A stretch of DNA of 64,000 nucleotides from Anagrus nilaparvatae (GCA_022575985.1 JAKSXM010000142.1:3162001-3226000), one strand, 5' to 3'. Shown: positions 1 to 12,233, numbered from the stretch's first letter. The notes: generated by a model from the sequence alone, not told the origin. Numbers and translations are program-made.

Positions 1-904
1 GTATGTAAAAATATGGTTACTGGCCAATTTTTAAGGCTCTAGGTGGCTTGGTTGCGATTTGGCAGCTGTTTTTCCAATTTTGATTTTTTTCGAATTCTCA
101 GCCACCCGTTTGCTTTTTATTTTCTGGACGCCCTAAATAAGCCTAAAAAATATTTTCCATATAAAGGTGGGTAGTAAAAATTCCCGCCCAATCCGAATCT
201 GACTATGTTTTTTCGGGAAAACCTCAGGAAAAGCCGGAAAATCGGAAAAACTGAAGGAAACTGGAAAATACAAATTTGTCAAAAAGTAACTAAATTTAAT
301 TATGTTTAATTATGTTTGATTTTAGCAGGTTAATTTGTTTTTCTTTTTTTTACAGCGTCACAAAAGCCTCTAAAATTTTACCCAAGAAGGTTTTCAATGA
401 AAAATTTCCCGAGGAATCCGAAAATCAAGTCAGATTTTTCATTTTCTATCAGGAAACGCGAGAAAATTGGAAAATTCAGAAAATGAACAATTTTTAAAAT
501 CATTTTTTTGAGCCTAAAATTGATTTTTAAGTACTTAAAAGGTAAATGGGACAAAAAAGGAGGTTACCAGCATGAAAAGTATGGGAAAACACTTGTAAAA
601 AAAATTTAAAAAAAAAAAAAAAGTGACGCTTTTTGAGAAATTTGTATTTTCAAGTTTCCTTTAGTTTTTCCGATTTTCCGGCTTTTCCTGAGGTTTTCCC
701 GAAAAAATATGGCCAGATTCGGATTGGGCGGGAATTTTTACTACCCACCTTCATATGGAAAATATTTTTTAGGCTTATTTAGGGCGTCCAGAAAATAAAA
801 AGCAAACGGGTGGCTGAGAAATCAAAATTGGAAAAACAGCTGCCAAATCGCAACCAAGCCACCTAGAGCCTTAAAAATTGACCAGTAACCATATTTTTAC
901 ATAC
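1..904. mobile_element. Foldback element with about 280-bp terminal inverted repeats
   Basis: The left arm begins GTATGTAAAAATATGGTTAC at base 1. The right arm, about 625-904, is its near-identical reverse complement ending GTAACCATATTTTTACATAC. The arms match over about 280 bp with scattered substitutions and small indels. Shared blocks include CTAGGTGGCTTGGTTGCGA and GGGCGGGAATTTTTACTACC. The roughly 340-bp centre is AT-rich and has no convincing protein. The structure is that of a foldback or MITE-like non-autonomous DNA transposon. The window edge coincides with the left end, so the element may extend further and no target-site duplication can be read. Confidence 0.8.
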
Positions 905-3900
905 CAAACACAGTGCAATCAGTATTTTTTAAATCCAAGACATCGACCTCAGATTCGGGTAAAAATAGCTAAGAACTACCGATATACAATAAAAAAAAAA
1001 AGGTATTTTTATTACTAAAAAATCCCCTCTGTAAATCTATTCGTACACATAAATAAATACCTTATATTAAGTCTTTAATGTATATTAAAAAAAATAAAAT
1101 ATTATTTTATACACAGAAACGCTGTTTTTAAGTTTAATTTAAATTATGGATTATACAGAAATGATTATACATTTATGAATAATAAATGGGTGTTTACAAA
1201 AAAAAAAAAAAAAATACGTTTAAAAGTTACTTAATCATTTTTTTTTTAATAGTGCAAGTCATAAGTTATCAAAGAAAAATTATAACTATGAACAGATGAA
1301 ATTTTGCTTAAAAGTATAAATAAAAGGCTGTCAGAAAGAAATGCTCGTTGTTTATTGCACAAAAAGTAAAAGTACATTAATATAAGTCATAGTATTTTTG
1401 ATAAACTAATTGTAAACCAGCAATTTCGGTACTTTTGAAGATCGTTATTAATGGGATACTTTAAGAACAGAGAACTTTGAGAATATTTCAACCATAAAAG
1501 AAGTTTTGGAAAGTTTTTAACAGAATCTGGGTTAGATTTAGGCCGAAAAAGTTTCGGTTTAGGTCACATTCTGTTAGAATATCTTGAAACTGTTGTTTCA
1601 TAAAGCTAAGTAGCTGATAATACCTACGCTATCAGCGAATTAAGATAATCGTTTTTAGTTTTTATTTAACTTCTTAGTGTTCTGACTCTTGGCTCGACAT
1701 TTTTTATTTATTTCATTATTGTAAAATAAATACAGCTCTTAGTTTTAAGCTTTACGATTTTTATATTACTTTCAGTTGATGGCCCCATTAAAAAAAATAT
1801 TTAAAAAAGAAAATTTCTAAACAATTAAAAACAGTAAAATTTAACAGAAAATCTTGAATAATCTGAGATTTAATACACAAGCTTAAAATATTTGTACCAA
1901 AAAAAAAAAAAAAAAATGTCTTAAACGACAGTAAGAAGATTATAAAACACCTTTAAACGTATATAATAAGCTAATTTCTCGCTTCTAAACGTCACTAGAA
2001 AAGCAGACGATTATAGCTTTTTCAGTGAACAATGGAAGCATGAGTACGTCATATAAAAACACAATAGAATAAAAGAATAGGTTTACTGATCATTTTATTT
2101 CATTAAAACTACGCAAAAAAACATAATTTTATGAAGAAAAATAAAGTTAATTTCAGTACTTAATGAAGTCAATGAAGTTCTTCAAAAAATACTCATTACA
2201 CCATCTATCGCAAAAATACAATTCAATCTTTTACTTTCAAGGCTACATTTAACAAAAATATGTAAAAAAGTCAAGAACACTGTAACACTAACCTACAATA
2301 ATTTCAATTGCATTACACAGTACTTAAACCCTAAAGATTTGTTATTTTGATAAAATTAAAATAAAAACTCGAATATACTAAAACTAGCAGAAACTTAATT
2401 ACAGCCCGATATGAAATAACTTTTTTTTTGTATTCATTCCAATAACTTTTAATTTCCTTAGATAAGGCAACAGGTTTATTTTTTAATGTCATAAAAAAAA
2501 ACAATAGTTTTTTAATATAAAAATACTAATCTTGAGTAAAAAAGAAAAATTTTAATTACCTTATTTTATAAAAGTTTTTCAATTACGTACCAAAAGTTTA
2601 ATATATATCAATATTTGTTAAACTTTCGTTTATTACCACTGAACTATTCTCTTTAGTAAAAGATAAAAAAAAGTAGTAAAAAAAGAATGAATGAATAAAT
2701 ACACGAAACTTGATGATTTGACATTTTTTTTTCTTCTTTTATATTCTACAATAAGGGCAGTAATAACAGAGTTATTTTTAGCATCCCTTACAATTTCCTT
2801 TTTTTTTTCTTTCTTTCTTTCCTTTTTTTTTTATTATTCTTGTAACACAAAAGTCAACAAAGTAAGGGGAAAAAGATTATAAGAAGTGACTGTTTATTTA
2901 TTATTGTTTTTTTTTTATTCTACTGCTACTGTTATTTATTAAAAATGTCTAATACCCAAGTTTTTCTTTTTTATTTTTAAATTACAAAAGGAGACAATGT
3001 GACCATTAAGGATTTTTTTTGTTTTAAATATTAATTCATAAAAATTATTTATTGTTTTTAATTAAAATTTATAATCCTGTAACTAACAACAAATTATAAA
3101 AATACGGTTTCTTGGTCGACTTGAATTAAATTTATTTTTTTTTTTTGGAATTAAAAGCTTTTAAATTTAATACCTTTATAATGTAACTGTCAAGTATGAA
3201 TGAAAATATTTAATAAAATTTTGCGATAGTGTAAAAATACAGAATTTTTATAAGCAAGATTAAAATAAATATTTAGTTGTTTATTTAGATTTTGAAGAAA
3301 ATATCCTGTTTGAGGCTTAAATTAGAGTCAACCATGTGCAGAAATGTAAGAAGAAAACTAAGGATTTTTTTTTTAATTCAATAAATTACTTATTGGCCCG
3401 AGTTTATTTTTAGTTTTTGTACGATTTTAGGGCTTGTACATAAAATATTATTACAAAGCCAAACTTTTACTTTAAGGTTTTTGAGACTTTGTGTTCACGT
3501 AACCTGATTTCGGTGTAATTAAAATCCTAAACCCGATACTCACTGAAGCTTAAAAATGTGTTATTGCTAAAAGAAACAATCATCCAATTTGCATAAAAGT
3601 GCTAAAATTTTATCTCCTCTGCCAAATCGCCCAAAATGGTTAACAATATATTGCAAAAAAATGATTATTTATTTCAAACGATTATTTTATACTAAAAAAA
3701 TTCAGCTATTATGCGACGAATAAAAACGCAGCATTGTAAAGTCCAAATGCAGTTTTCCAACTTTCTCACAATATATATGTATAAATGCATTTGCATAAAG
3801 TTTGTTAAATCGGCCTCGCGTTCTGCATTTGGCAAGGAACAAGATCCTGCCGCAGTGCGTTCTTTTACCTACATATATACGATATACAGTGGTGTTACTA

Positions 3901-5480
3901 TCTTTCTTTTTTTTATTTTAACTTTTTTTTTATTCAAGAAATAATTCATTCGTGCTGTTCATACTCAGCTTCCTTTTATTTAACAGTTTTTTTTTTTAAT
4001 TATAGTAATACGTAAATGAAAATAATCCATGAATAAAATATTTTTTTTTATATATATAGACACACTAATACTAAAAAATACTCACACACAGTGTTATTTT
4101 ACTTTGGCAAATAAAAGTTTACATTGATAGACGTTTTAAAAATGTGAACAAGGAAAAATATGAGTTACCGGTATTTTAAAGGAAGTAAAATCTATTTCCG
4201 GCGTTAGTTTTTCACAGCAATTTTAGACATTGAAAAAAGTAAAGGTTTAGAACAGGAAACATAAAATATAAATTATTCTTTTCTTTTGATTCGCTTTCAA
4301 TATGTTTTTGACACTGCGACAAAAGTTTATTTCAAAAACTTGAGTTAAAATTTTAATTTAAAATTCTAGTTTTCCAAGTATCAATTTTTATAAAATTCTG
4401 TATATTTCTGATTTATTCGATTCGAGTTTCATTACTTAATTTAATTTTAATTTTGAAAATATTGATTTTATGATTTTTCAACGCAGCTCTCAATAATAAC
4501 GTTGTTTTTTTTAATCAATAAAGTATCCAACAGCTTCAAAAGAATGTAATAAATATTGGTTTTATATATAAAAATAAACCTAAACGATAATTTTTTTCCT
4601 TCGTAATTTAATAAAACAAAAATAACTTCAATTTATAAAATAAAATAAGCAAATAAAAACAAAAAAAAACAAAAATTTCAATATTTAACGTAAAAAAGCA
4701 CAAGAATTTATATCAAATTTCAAGTAGCTGTTATAAAATGAGCAAGTATTTTCTATTGTTATCAATAAACACACAAATACACGTATAAATTTTCACATTA
4801 ATATAAAATTTTGTAAAATAGGTTATTTATAGACAAAGAGAAAAAGAGAGATTAATGCAGACGATCAAGCTTAAACTACCAAAGCTTTCATCGATATACA
4901 CTAAAAACTTTTCTATAAACTATCAGTGTTGTACATGTATTTAGTAATTGACTAAGAAGTATTGAGTAAACAATGTTACAAAAAAAAATATTTTTAAAAG
5001 TATATCAAATTTCAAGAATTATCTCAATAAGTAGATTTTTTGAAAGATAATACTTTAATTTTGTTTATATTTATTTCTTGTTAGCTGATACTAACAAAAG
5101 TACGAAATTAAATTGTTATATAAGTTTGATGTATTTATATTTTTGGTTTAATTTTATTAATTTCATTTATTGAAATACACTTAAAATGAATTATTTATCT
5201 AAAAATAATTTTTGATTAAATATTATTTTGTCTGGAGATTATATCACTAAGTAAGATTTTATAACACAGTTGAGTTTATTTAAATTCTATTTTTGTAAAT
5301 GTCTAATAGAAAATTCAATAATTATGATTTATTTAATTTTTAATTGGGTGAAAAGTCATTAACCCTTGAATTAAATACAATGTCAATTTGCTTGAATATA
5401 ACTTGCTCTATAACTTGCTCCATAATTATTTTATAGATTTTAAAATTTTCGAGTGTTTGTGTTATGAATGAATGAATAAC
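905..5480. other. AT-rich intron DNA, no gene seen
   Basis: This is part of the intron downstream of the last visible nAChR exon. It consists of homopolymer and low-complexity AT sequence. One less AT-rich patch at about 3800-3890, containing CGGCCTCGCGTTCTGC, stands out but has no recognisable coding similarity. I searched for the missing TM4 exon (EEDWKYVAMVLDR-type sequence on the minus strand) and did not find it. Confidence 0.5.
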
Positions 5481-5489
5481 TTATGATCT

Positions 5490-6615
5490 AAGTGCTTATT
5501 GATTGGTATCGAACTGAGGCAAACCCAAAACATCGTTTTTTTATAAAAATAAATTCTGTTGCCTACATTCATGATTTCTACGGACAAAAATATTGTCATG
5601 CAATGAATTTAGACTTCACGAAAAATTTTTTACCAATCTAATTAGGACTTGAAAGCATTTTAGCCCCTAGGCCCTAGTATATGGCCAAAAAATAAAATTT
5701 GTATCACATAATTGATATTGTAGCCTGAAGTCATAAAACTGCGTACCAAAATGTTGGAAGATTAAGTATCTTAATTTCTTGAAAAGTTTCGAGTCCCGCG
5801 GGCCCAATTTATGCACTGAAATAAAAATTCCGGTGGCAGGATCTGAATTTTTTTTTTCTTTTAAACGTTTGTAAATTACTTTAAATAAAAGGAAATTGAA
5901 TAAAATAGAGTTTTACTAATTTAAAAAGCAAGTATTATGGCATGATAGGGCTAAAAAAAACTTTTTTTACAAAAAAAAAAAATTTTTTTTGAACTTTTTT
6001 TAGGTTGTATGTCATTTGCAACCATTATAAAAAAAAACTTACAACCGGTTTGTGAACTCACAACCAACGAACATGGAACATGTATAAATTTTTTTGAATT
6101 TCGAAGCCTTTTTTATTTTAAGTCCTATTTAATGAAAATATTTTAAGTCCCTAAATCCGAATCATTCTAAGACCATTTGACTCCCCCCCCCCCCAAATGA
6201 CACATTTCACCCTCCTCAAAATAACATGCTTAAAATACCATCCTGCCTATAAGCATGTTCCATGTTAAAAAAATCCGGCTCGCCTCATTCAGAATTCCGT
6301 TAACAGAAATCTAGCAACGGCAACCAGAATTTCCGGTTACGGGAACTGGATTTTTTTTCAGTAAGGCACGTCTTAACAATGCAGAATTTTGACTCACTAA
6401 AAAATATTTGACCATTCTAGTTAGAAACATTTTTAGCCCCTAAAATTAGGACCCAATCTATAAAGCAAAATAATAATTTTTATAAAATAATGGAGAGTCT
6501 ATTCTGTGGCCTCAGGCCTTAATTCATGCAGAAAAAAAAATATATCAGGTAAAGTATTTTGATCTCCCGAAAAATGATATAAAATTTATCTAAGGGCCCG
6601 AAGAGTTTTCAAGCC
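5490..6615. repeat. Composite dispersed repeat with a direct duplication flanking a minisatellite-type element
   Basis: A block at about 5605-5690, with TTTTAGCCCCTAGG, recurs degenerately at about 6380-6460, with TTTTTAGCCCCTAAAA, roughly 773 bp later. In both copies a module containing 'CCTGAAGTC' or 'CCTCAGGCC' follows. Between them lies a copy of the GGAACATGTT / 24-bp minisatellite family (about 6039-6277, with a poly-C run near 6182) and an AATTCCGGTTACGGG module near 6330. No protein is visible. The arrangement looks like an older dispersed repeat that received an insertion. Confidence 0.6.
6039..6277 (+). repeat. Minisatellite-bearing dispersed element, copy A1
   Basis: It begins ACTTACAACCGGTTTGTGAA, followed by GAACATGGAACATG. 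It then has TTTAAGTCCCTAAATCCGAA-type 24-bp units and a C run, and ends in GCATGTTCCATGTTAAAA. The order of modules matches other copies at 24.4, 29.1, 32.1, 44.2, 60.7 and 61.5 kb. Confidence 0.7.
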
Positions 6616-6630
6616 AAAATTAATGAATTG

Positions 6631-6743
6631 GGGTAACTGTGCCAATTAATGACCACTCTTCTATTAATGACCACTTGTCTTCCAAAGAATAACATGATAT
6701 TGGACATTATTTAGCGAGTGGTCATTAATTGATACAGTCACCC
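6631..6743. mobile_element. Short palindromic MITE, 113 bp
   Basis: The left end GGGTAACTGTGCCAATTAAT, continuing GACCACTC, is mirrored by the right end GAGTGGTCATTAATTGATAC, continuing AGTCACCC. The imperfect inverted repeats are about 28 bp. The middle holds a second ATTAATGACCACTTG. There is no coding capacity, and the target duplication is not clear. Confidence 0.7.
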
Positions 6744-6749
6744 TATATT

Positions 6750-8900
6750 CAAGAATATAAATTAATTAAAACTTGAATTAAAAATTTTCTCTTTATTTTC
6801 TGCGTTATTGCAGATGACAATTACGTTTTTTTTTTATTTTAATTTTCATTTGAATCTAAATTTTTTTATAACTCAGTAATTTTATAAAATAAATGATTTT
6901 TTCTTTTTTTTAATTTGTAAATGTAATTATTATTTCTTTTTTTTAATTATAAATCGTATTCGCAGAAATTACAAAAGTTTTTTTTTTATTTTAATGTTAT
7001 TGGCATTTTATACGATAAATTGTACATGTGATATATTATATAATTTTACACTATATTTTCAACAAAAAAAAATTTATGATATTAATTCTTACTGTTTTAT
7101 AAAACTTCAATGATTAGTGTCATTTGCAGAAATTATTTTTAATTACAAAAATAAAAAAAATTTAAATAAATGAAAAAAAGTTCATATAGCATGCTTTGTT
7201 TAGTGTTGATACGTTCACTATTAAAAAATATGCAAAGTAAAGTGCTGTTGCTAACTGGATATGAAGCTTAAAAAAATGCGACAATAAGGATTAGAAAAAT
7301 TGATATTCATCTACGCTGTGCTGTGCAAGGATTTTCTGGAGTTTCCCTGAATTAATGAATCTGGGTAAAAATGTGTGCATTTCAACTATAACTCAATTAT
7401 TTTACCCATAACATCAGGCTTTAATGGAATATCTATGACGTACCATGACTCAAAAATAAAAAAATATTTACTAAAATTGATAAATGTTAGTATCAATATA
7501 AACAAAATTAATTAAATTCTTTCTCAAGTAAATGTTCACTTAAAATATCAAAAATTTAATAAATTTATCGAAATATTTTAAATTTCTTACTTCAAAAAAC
7601 TGTTTTTACATAACAAAAGCTATTTTTTTTCATATGCATAAATAAAAAATAAAAAGCGACATTTTTCCATTGGGAAATCAATTTTTCTACAAAGAAAAAA
7701 AAAGAAGAAGTAAAAGTATCAAAAACATTTTTTTTCTTCAATTTATCAAAAAAATTTTTAAAAAGTTTATTATAAACAAAGGAAGGCATGAATGTAATTT
7801 CTAAACTAAATACAAATAAAGTTAAATTCAAACATACCAGCAACACACATTCTTTATATATTTTAGGGTTAATCTAAAGAAGATTAGATAAGGTCCGGAT
7901 TTATTTTATGTACTCCCAGGAATTCTCTTTTAAGATTTAACTTTATAAATTTTTTAGCCATTAACAATTCAGTGTTTTCTCTGCTAACTAAATTAATGAT
8001 TCTAAAACAAATTAATATTTTTTTTTAGACTTTAATAAAAACTGTGTTTATCTTTTAATGCACGGTTAATTTAACAATTTTTTTTATAATTAACTTTTTT
8101 TTTTGTCATTCATTTATAAAACTTGACGTTACTTTTTTATGCAAAAAAAAAATCATGAATAAAATAAACTACTTTAATCTTTAGTAAATCAAGGCTTTCA
8201 AAAATTAACGAAACAAAAAAAAAATAGAAAGCGTTAGATCAAAGAGACATAGAATCTGACGTTAATAAGAAAAGAAAAGATATCCTAAAGAAAACAGTAA
8301 AAAATAAAGGAAATTTATAAAAAGGTCCAATGAAAATAAAAAAAAAAGGAGAAGTGTCATGCGACATGGAAGTAATTTACTTTTTTTAAATAAAAATTAG
8401 ACTTTAGTATTTATTTACTTTAAAAATAGCAGGAGATTCGGATCTAAAAATGTAAGTCAGCATTGCTTTAGGGTATTTGTATTACCTGTGTGTGTATGTG
8501 TGTGTGTGGGATGGTATTTTCAGAGCTTAAAAAATCAATGTAATTTGCTGAATCATGAAAAATAATTACAATTTTTAGTGTAAAGTAAAATTTGTAATTA
8601 ATGAAATCTTTAACTAATTTATTTTTAATCTAATATTATTTATATTAATTATTTTTTATACACGGAAAATAATTTTTTGATAAAATTTAAGCATTCATGG
8701 TATTCTTAGAATTTCATTTATCTTTTAGCTATTTGCCTTCCCTACATGACTTGAATTTAAATCAGTGCTGCGAAATTTATAAAAAATCACAATTTCATTT
8801 ACCCTGCTTGAGGCCTTGATAAATGCATTGAAACTATTAAAAATTTCCGTAAATTTTTGGTAAAGTCCTACTAACAAGGGGAGTGTCAACTTTTAAAAAA
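6750..8900. other. AT-rich intron DNA, no gene seen
   Basis: This stretch is AT-rich low-complexity sequence with a short GT-rich microsatellite near 8488-8508. The open frames seen here are runs of Phe, Lys and Leu typical of random AT-rich DNA. Confidence 0.5.
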
Positions 8901-8908
8901 GCCGATTT

Positions 8909-9566
8909 CACTGTAAAAAGTAACTTTCTTATATTAACAAAAAAATTAGAACATTTTCGAAAAATTAGTAAATTTTAGAAAAAGTTTGTAAATATTCGAA
9001 AAAAATCGTATATTTACTAAATTTAGTATATTAACAAAAAATTCGAGAATTCTCGATTTTTTTTGTGAATTCGCTAGAACACGGAGAAAAATAACTGTTA
9101 AAAATAACCAAAATTGCTGGTTATGTTTACATTATAAAGTTTTGTTATTTTCTGTTCAAATATTTTGTAAATATAACCATGTTTTTTGTTAGAATTACAA
9201 TATTCTGACTTCATATTTTTAAAATTTACAAATTTTTTTTGTAATTAAAACTAACCCCGTTTTACTAAAATTAACCTTGTAAAATATACAAAATATTTTT
9301 CTCCGTGAAAAATTGATATTTTATAATTTTTTTTTTGAAAATTTACAAAAATTAGTTGTAAGTTTCCGAAAAATAGTTGTGAATTTACAACTTTTTTCGT
9401 AAAACCACAAAAAAAAATTGGAAAATTCTCGAATTTTTCGATAATGTATTAAATTTAGTAAATTTACAATTTTCATCGAATATTTACAAAATTTTTTGAA
9501 AATTCACTAATTTTTCGAAAAAATTCTATTTTTTTTGTAAATTTAAGAAAGTTACTTTTTACAGTG
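8909..9566. mobile_element. CACTGTAAAAAG palindromic MITE (copy 1), split by a nested element
   Basis: The ends CACTGTAAAAAGTAACTTTC and GAAAGTTACTTTTTACAGTG are perfect inverted repeats. The interior is a nearly continuous palindrome of short TTTACAAA and TCGAAAA motifs. It is interrupted at 9080-9307 by a different element. Without that insert it would be about 430 bp, the size of the intact copy at 12300-12722. Confidence 0.85.
9080..9307. mobile_element. Nested MITE with CACGGAGAAAAAT termini
   Basis: This 228-bp insert has inverted ends CACGGAGAAAAATA and ATATTTTTCTCCGTG. It sits inside the palindromic MITE at the point where other copies read GAATTCGCAAGAAAAATTG uninterrupted. It is internally palindromic around AACCAAAATTGC and has no coding potential. 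It is younger than its host element. Confidence 0.8.
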
Positions 9567-9589
9567 TTGCTTCTGACTTTCAGGAAAAA

Positions 9590-10005
9590 TTGTGTTAGTT
9601 GAAAAAAAATTTCCCAGATTATTATATAAATTATTCACCATATAAAAAAAAATACCCTGAGATTACCTAAATAGACCTCTGGGCCTAGAAATTAGACGCT
9701 CTAGCAGGGTTCTATGCTATAAGATAGGGTTTTTTGAGCTATATTCTTGTAAATTAACCAAATAACTTAAATACTGATAAAAACGCGGTTGAAGAGGATT
9801 AAAATTACACACTTAAATGAAAAAAATGAGATCAACCAGAAGGTATTTGGTTGACTTACGAGGTAGCAGCGTCATTTAAAATATTTCCTAAAAAACCTTA
9901 TCTTAGAACATAAAATCCTGCTAGGGTTCTAATTTCAAGGCACAGGAGGTCCATTCAGATAAACTGAGGGTAAAAAGGATGTTTTTTCAACTACCATAAC
10001 CTATT
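9590..10005. repeat. Foldback repeat with about 100-bp arms
   Basis: The left arm, about 9650-9745, contains TAGCAGGGTTCTATGC and AAGATAGGGTTTTTTGAG. It is the inverted counterpart of the right arm, about 9885-9985, with ATCCTGCTAGGGTTCT and ACCTTATCTTAG. Short outer matches (GTTGAAAAAAAA and TTTTTTCAAC) extend the palindrome. No protein is evident. It adjoins the nested MITE. Confidence 0.65.
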
Positions 10006-11294
10006 CTGAAGTTAACAGCAAATCAGATTCCCAAACAGTTATCACTTGTAAATTATTTACCGTGTACATAAAAACTCATTTAATATTAACTTTATTTATC
10101 TTCAAAAAAAAAAAAAAAAAAAAAAATGATTAATGAATAAATAAAATCATTAATAAAAAAAATATATTAATAAATCTTACATACAAAAAGAATGAAAATT
10201 CATCATGTTTTACTAAAAATCTTGACAAGTTACTTCGTAAACTTAAATATATTTATAAAATATGATCATGATAAATTTTTCATTATAATAATAATAATAA
10301 TTTTATAGAATAATACACAATTAATTGTATACTTTATTACAATTTTAACAAGAACAAAAAAAAGAAATTGACATTAATTAAACGTCAAAAATTTATATTT
10401 CAAAAAAAAAAAAATAAGAAATATACGAAAGATAAAAAATATAAATTTTAAGTGAGAAAATTTTTTGATATTATATAAGATCAGTTTCGCGCCTAGGTAA
10501 GCGAAAAAAAAGAAGAATAAGGAGTAAGAGAAAAAAAAACCTACGTGAAAAGATAAAAAGACGTATACTACTGAGAAAAGTTAAGAGAAGCTTTTCTACA
10601 CTTAAGGATTTCTATATTTCTATATATAAGTAAAAATGTAAAAGGATAAAATTTCCTTGCTCGTACTTTTGAAACAATATTACGAAACTGTGGCTGACCT
10701 AAAACGAACTTTAACTACTTGCAGAGAAAATTTATGATTTATGTATTTTATTCATGGATTATTTTATTAAACTGTTCGTTTCTGTGTTAATTTTCGAGAT
10801 TATAATTTTTTATTTTTTAATTTTTAATTAAGTTTTTTAACGTTAGTGAGTTATTATAATTTTATACTGAGAAAAATTTTTTTGAAGATTTAAAATTCAT
10901 GTTTTAGTTTTTTAGGGGATTAAAACTGTTTAAAACTTTAGGTGAAGAAGAAAATAAATTTTTCTTTGACAGAAGACTGAGTTATTATTTATGAAAAGAC
11001 TTTCAGCCAGTTTTCGATTCAAATTTTACGAACGTCCATTTTCCCTCATGAATCTAAAGTTGTTTAATTTTTAATCCAGTTCTATTTAGGGCCTAGATAA
11101 ATTAGGCAAAGTATTGAAAGTCTTTCTTAACTTAGATAACTTACGACTTGCAAAAAAATAATTTTAACTTTTTTACTCTTTTAAAAGTCCTATTTTATAC
11201 TTTACTATTTTCAAGAGTAAAAACTTGAACCCTTAATCACAAAAGATAGCCAAAATTCATGCAATAACCATAAAATGAAAAAAATGGTACTCAC
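10006..11294. other. Intron DNA adjoining the last visible exon
   Basis: AT-rich sequence with a long poly-A near 10104-10125 and an ATA/ATT microsatellite near 10285-10303. The only functional site I can support is the 5' splice site gtgagt at 11294-11289 on the minus strand. Confidence 0.5.
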
Positions 11295-12233
11295 ATTTTC
11301 ATATTTATCTTTATTTTTGGCATGTTGTGCTATAAACCTCGCATCTTCAACAGTTCTTTCAATTTCCCTGAGTAAAGGTTTTTCAAAAGTAGGACTAGGA
11401 TCATCACCAGCATAACCAGGACTAGATGGACCATATAAATCATCATCAGTACCTGGTAACGGTAGATTAGGTAAATGTTCATCAAAACACGGTGGAACAT
11501 TCCCATCATATCTTAACGCCGATGGAGGTAAACTTGGTATTTCATATTCGCCACTATACCTTTTATTACAATAAGGATCATATTTATCATTGTCTTGCAC
11601 TTGATAAACATCAGTCAATATAGCATCGGGTGGTTTACAAATATCGTCATGATAATAATCATCGTGATTATTATCATCATCTCTAGGCGGTCTTTCCATC
11701 ATTAAAAATTTTGGTAACATTTTAATAAACACTATTCTTACCCATTTAGGCATACGATGAGTAACAGGCGAACGAAAATTAACATTTAACACAATAATCG
11801 TCACGACAACAGACAACGTAACAAGCACCATTGTGAATAATAAATATTTACCGATTAACGGCACTGATAATGACGTAGCAGGTATAATCTCGACCAGCAA
11901 GAGAAAAAATACAGTCAATGACAATAATACGGATATAGAAAGCGATACTTTTTCACGACTATCACTCGGTAAATAAAAAACAAGTACCGAAAGAAATGAT
12001 ATACCAACGCATGGTATTATTAAATTCACCATATAAAATAATGTTTTACGTCTTAATGTTATATAAAACATTATACTTGGATATGGTTCTTCACAACAAG
12101 TATAAAATTTTTCATTACGCTCGGCGTGTACGCGTAATATATCCCATTCGACGGATATATAATAATCTGTTAAATCGATACCAAAATCTATCTGGTCTGA
12201 ATCTTCAGATTGTAGTAAATGCCTTAAATCCAC
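11295..12233 (-). CDS. nAChRalpha1: nAChR alpha exon: loop F, loop C, TM1-TM3, cytoplasmic loop
   Basis: This 939-bp exon encodes 313 codons in phase 0. The acceptor is ttttcag before GTG GAT, and the donor gtgagt follows the codons for YEN. Residues, numbered in the exon: VDLRH 1-5, EW at 29-30, loop [10 protein letters not shown] 44-52, TM1 about 65-89 (NLIIPC), TM2 about 94-118, TM3 about 130-153, then the cytoplasmic loop from about 154. Channel-lining positions E-1', K0', L9' and E20' are conserved. The residue just before E-1', normally Gly in cation-selective members, is Arg (codon CGT, near 11957). The family sequence AEIIPPTS reads VEIIPATS here. The loop has an Asp/His-rich stretch at about 185-197. 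It ends at [14 protein letters not shown], and the family continues into a short linker and TM4, which must lie on a further exon. The exon is clearly less AT-rich than its flanks. Confidence 0.95.

Noticed and set aside
312..497. 61-codon open frame in the centre of the left-edge foldback element
   Set aside because: No domain, Phe/Lys-rich, within AT-rich filler between inverted arms; too short to be a transposase.
3711..3944. Possible TM4 exon of the receptor in the GC-richer patch
   Set aside because: Neither strand reads as EEDWKYVAMVLDR or a following hydrophobic helix; no match.
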